From: Pseudomonadota bacterium
Lineage (GTDB): Bacteria > Pseudomonadota > Alphaproteobacteria > Rhizobiales > Devosiaceae
DNA: 6,984 nucleotides
Direction: 5' to 3'
NCBI GenBank assembly: GCA_023433775.1
Contig: JAEYTY010000059.1
Location: forward strand, 1-6,984
The notes beneath the pieces were generated by a model that saw only the letters and a program-made list of their open reading frames with translations, did no database searches and was not told the DNA's origin. This document shows positions 5,889 to 6,984 of the stretch, piece by piece. Position 1 is the stretch's first letter; the number at the start of each line of letters is the position of its first letter. The translations under genes were made by a program, and so were the position numbers.

Positions 5889-6984
5889 TCAGCGCCCGAC
5901 GCGGGCAAACCATTCGTCTTCGCTAATCACCTCGACGCCATGTTCCTGCGCCGTTTTGAGTTTCGACCCGGCGCCGGGACCGGCCACCAGAATATCGGTT
6001 TTCGCCGACACCGAGCCGGCCACCTTGGCGCCGAGACGTTCCGCCATAGCCTTGGCTTCGGATCGTGACATTTTTTCGAGCGAGCCGGTGAACACCACAG
6101 TCTTGCCGGCAACCTGACTGTCGGCGGAGACGGTCACCACATATGGATTGGGCTTGACCTGCTCCAGCAGCGCGTCGAGCGCCGCGTCGTTCTTTTCATT
6201 GCCGAAGAAATCGACCAGCGCCTCAATGACCGTGCCGCCAATGCCATCGACCGAGGGGAAAACGCTCAGCGGATCGTCTGCGGCAGCGGTCTCCTTGCCG
6301 ACGCGGATCAGCTCCTCAATGGTGCCGAATGTGCGGGCCAATACGCCGGCAGTGGTTTCGCCGATATGGCGGATGCCGAGGGCAAAGATGAAGCGGTCGA
6401 GTTCGGGCGCGCGGCGGGCATCGATGGATGCGAACAGCTTGTCCAGACCCTCATAATTGCGATCTTCGACGCTGCGCACGTTCTTCCGGGTTTTGCCGGA
6501 AGCAGCCTCCCGCTGGCGCGCCTGCGCCTCGCGGCGCTCGGCCATGGCGCGCTGCACATCGGGGCGGCGCTCATGGAGCGTGAAAATGTCAGCCGCCGTT
6601 TTGACAAGGCCGGCATTGAAGAAGAGCTCGATATTTTCCGCGCCGAGCCCTTCGATATCGAGCGCCCCTCGCGACACGAAATGGCGCAGACCTTCGACCG
6701 CCTGGGCTGGGCAGAACAATTCGCCGGTGCAGCGTCGGCGTGAATCTTCCTTGCCGGTCTTCTCGTTGATTTCGCGCGTGGCGGGCGAGCCGCAGACCGG
6801 GCAGCTATGCGGCATTTCATAGGGCACAGCATCTGCGGGCCGCTTGTCGACAAGCACATCGACAATCTGCGGAATGACGTCGCCCGCGCGCTGGATGGTC
6901 ACCGTATCGCCGATGCGGATATCCTTGCCCTCGCGGATCGGCAGCCCATTGCTGTCCTTGCCGGCAATATAGTCCTCATTATGC
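5889..6984 (-). CDS. ligA: NAD+-dependent DNA ligase, C-terminal part (5' end outside the window)
   Basis: The frame is open from the right edge to a TGA at 5889-5891; 364 codons are visible, roughly the C-terminal half. LigA seals nicks in double-stranded DNA using NAD+ during replication and repair. The visible part starts in the OB-fold (HNEDYIAG, then TIQRAGDVIPQI). The four-cysteine zinc finger follows, with cysteines at visible residues 61, 64, 85 and 91. Next come helix-hairpin-helix repeats (including GLRHF, GIRHIGE and VDGIGG) and a C-terminal BRCT domain (GKTVVFTGSLEKMSRSEAK to the end). Between the first and later HhH segments there is a charged Arg/Ala/Glu-rich spacer of about 50 residues, as is usual for rhizobial LigA. 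The adenylation domain with the catalytic lysine lies outside the window. The EF-hand gene follows 16 bp downstream. Confidence 0.97.
   Translation of the reverse strand, partial: HNEDYIAGKDSNGLPIREGKDIRIGDTVTIQRAGDVIPQIVDVLVDKRPADAVPYEMPHSCPVCGSPATREINEKTGKEDSRRRCTGELFCPAQAVEGLRHFVSRGALDIEGLGAENIELFFNAGLVKTAADIFTLHERRPDVQRAMAERREAQARQREAASGKTRKNVRSVEDRNYEGLDKLFASIDARRAPELDRFIFALGIRHIGETTAGVLARTFGTIEELIRVGKETAAADDPLSVFPSVDGIGGTVIEALVDFFGNEKNDAALDALLEQVKPNPYVVTVSADSQVAGKTVVFTGSLEKMSRSEAKAMAERLGAKVAGSVSAKTDILVAGPGAGSKLKTAQEHGVEVISEDEWFARVGR

Overview
The window is GC-rich, densely packed bacterial chromosome. The gene content, the Rhizobiales-style spacer in LigA and the alphaproteobacterial heat-shock-like promoter motif all suggest an alphaproteobacterium of the Hyphomicrobiales, plausibly near Devosia or Pelagibacterium. 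That placement rests on general recollection of these families, not on a search. No phage, transposase, CRISPR array, tRNA or rRNA gene was seen. Most of the window is housekeeping core genome.

Layout, left to right. (1) The 3' end of an unrecognised, probably exported protein, markedly lower in GC than the rest (about 47% over positions 181-300). (2) A YbjQ/UPF0145-type heavy-metal-binding-domain protein on +. (3) A small antibiotic-biosynthesis-monooxygenase (ABM)-fold protein on -, convergent with the YbjQ gene. (4) prmA on +, encoding ribosomal protein L11 methyltransferase, divergent from the ABM gene. (5) A roughly 700 bp region (2071-2781) that at first looks non-coding. It holds a run of hairpins, a strong minus-strand intrinsic terminator, and two very short minus-strand genes (43 and 44 aa). 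Their proteins are clearly related to each other and each has a good Shine-Dalgarno sequence. (6) A full-length three-domain Xaa-Pro aminopeptidase P on +. (7) On -, converging on it with a 10 bp gap, an exported protein with an EF-hand-like calcium loop, 16 bp downstream of (8) ligA, the NAD+-dependent DNA ligase, whose 5' part runs off the right edge.

Transcription units inferred from spacing: ligA followed by the EF-hand gene is one minus-strand unit. The two small genes form a minus-strand unit that starts near 2690 and ends at the terminator at 2221-2254. prmA, the aminopeptidase, the ABM gene and the YbjQ gene are probably transcribed separately.

The least described part is the small-protein pair with its surrounding regulatory structure (hairpin before the second gene, heat-shock-like promoter before the first, terminator after). 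These genes are short enough to be missed by ordinary gene calling.
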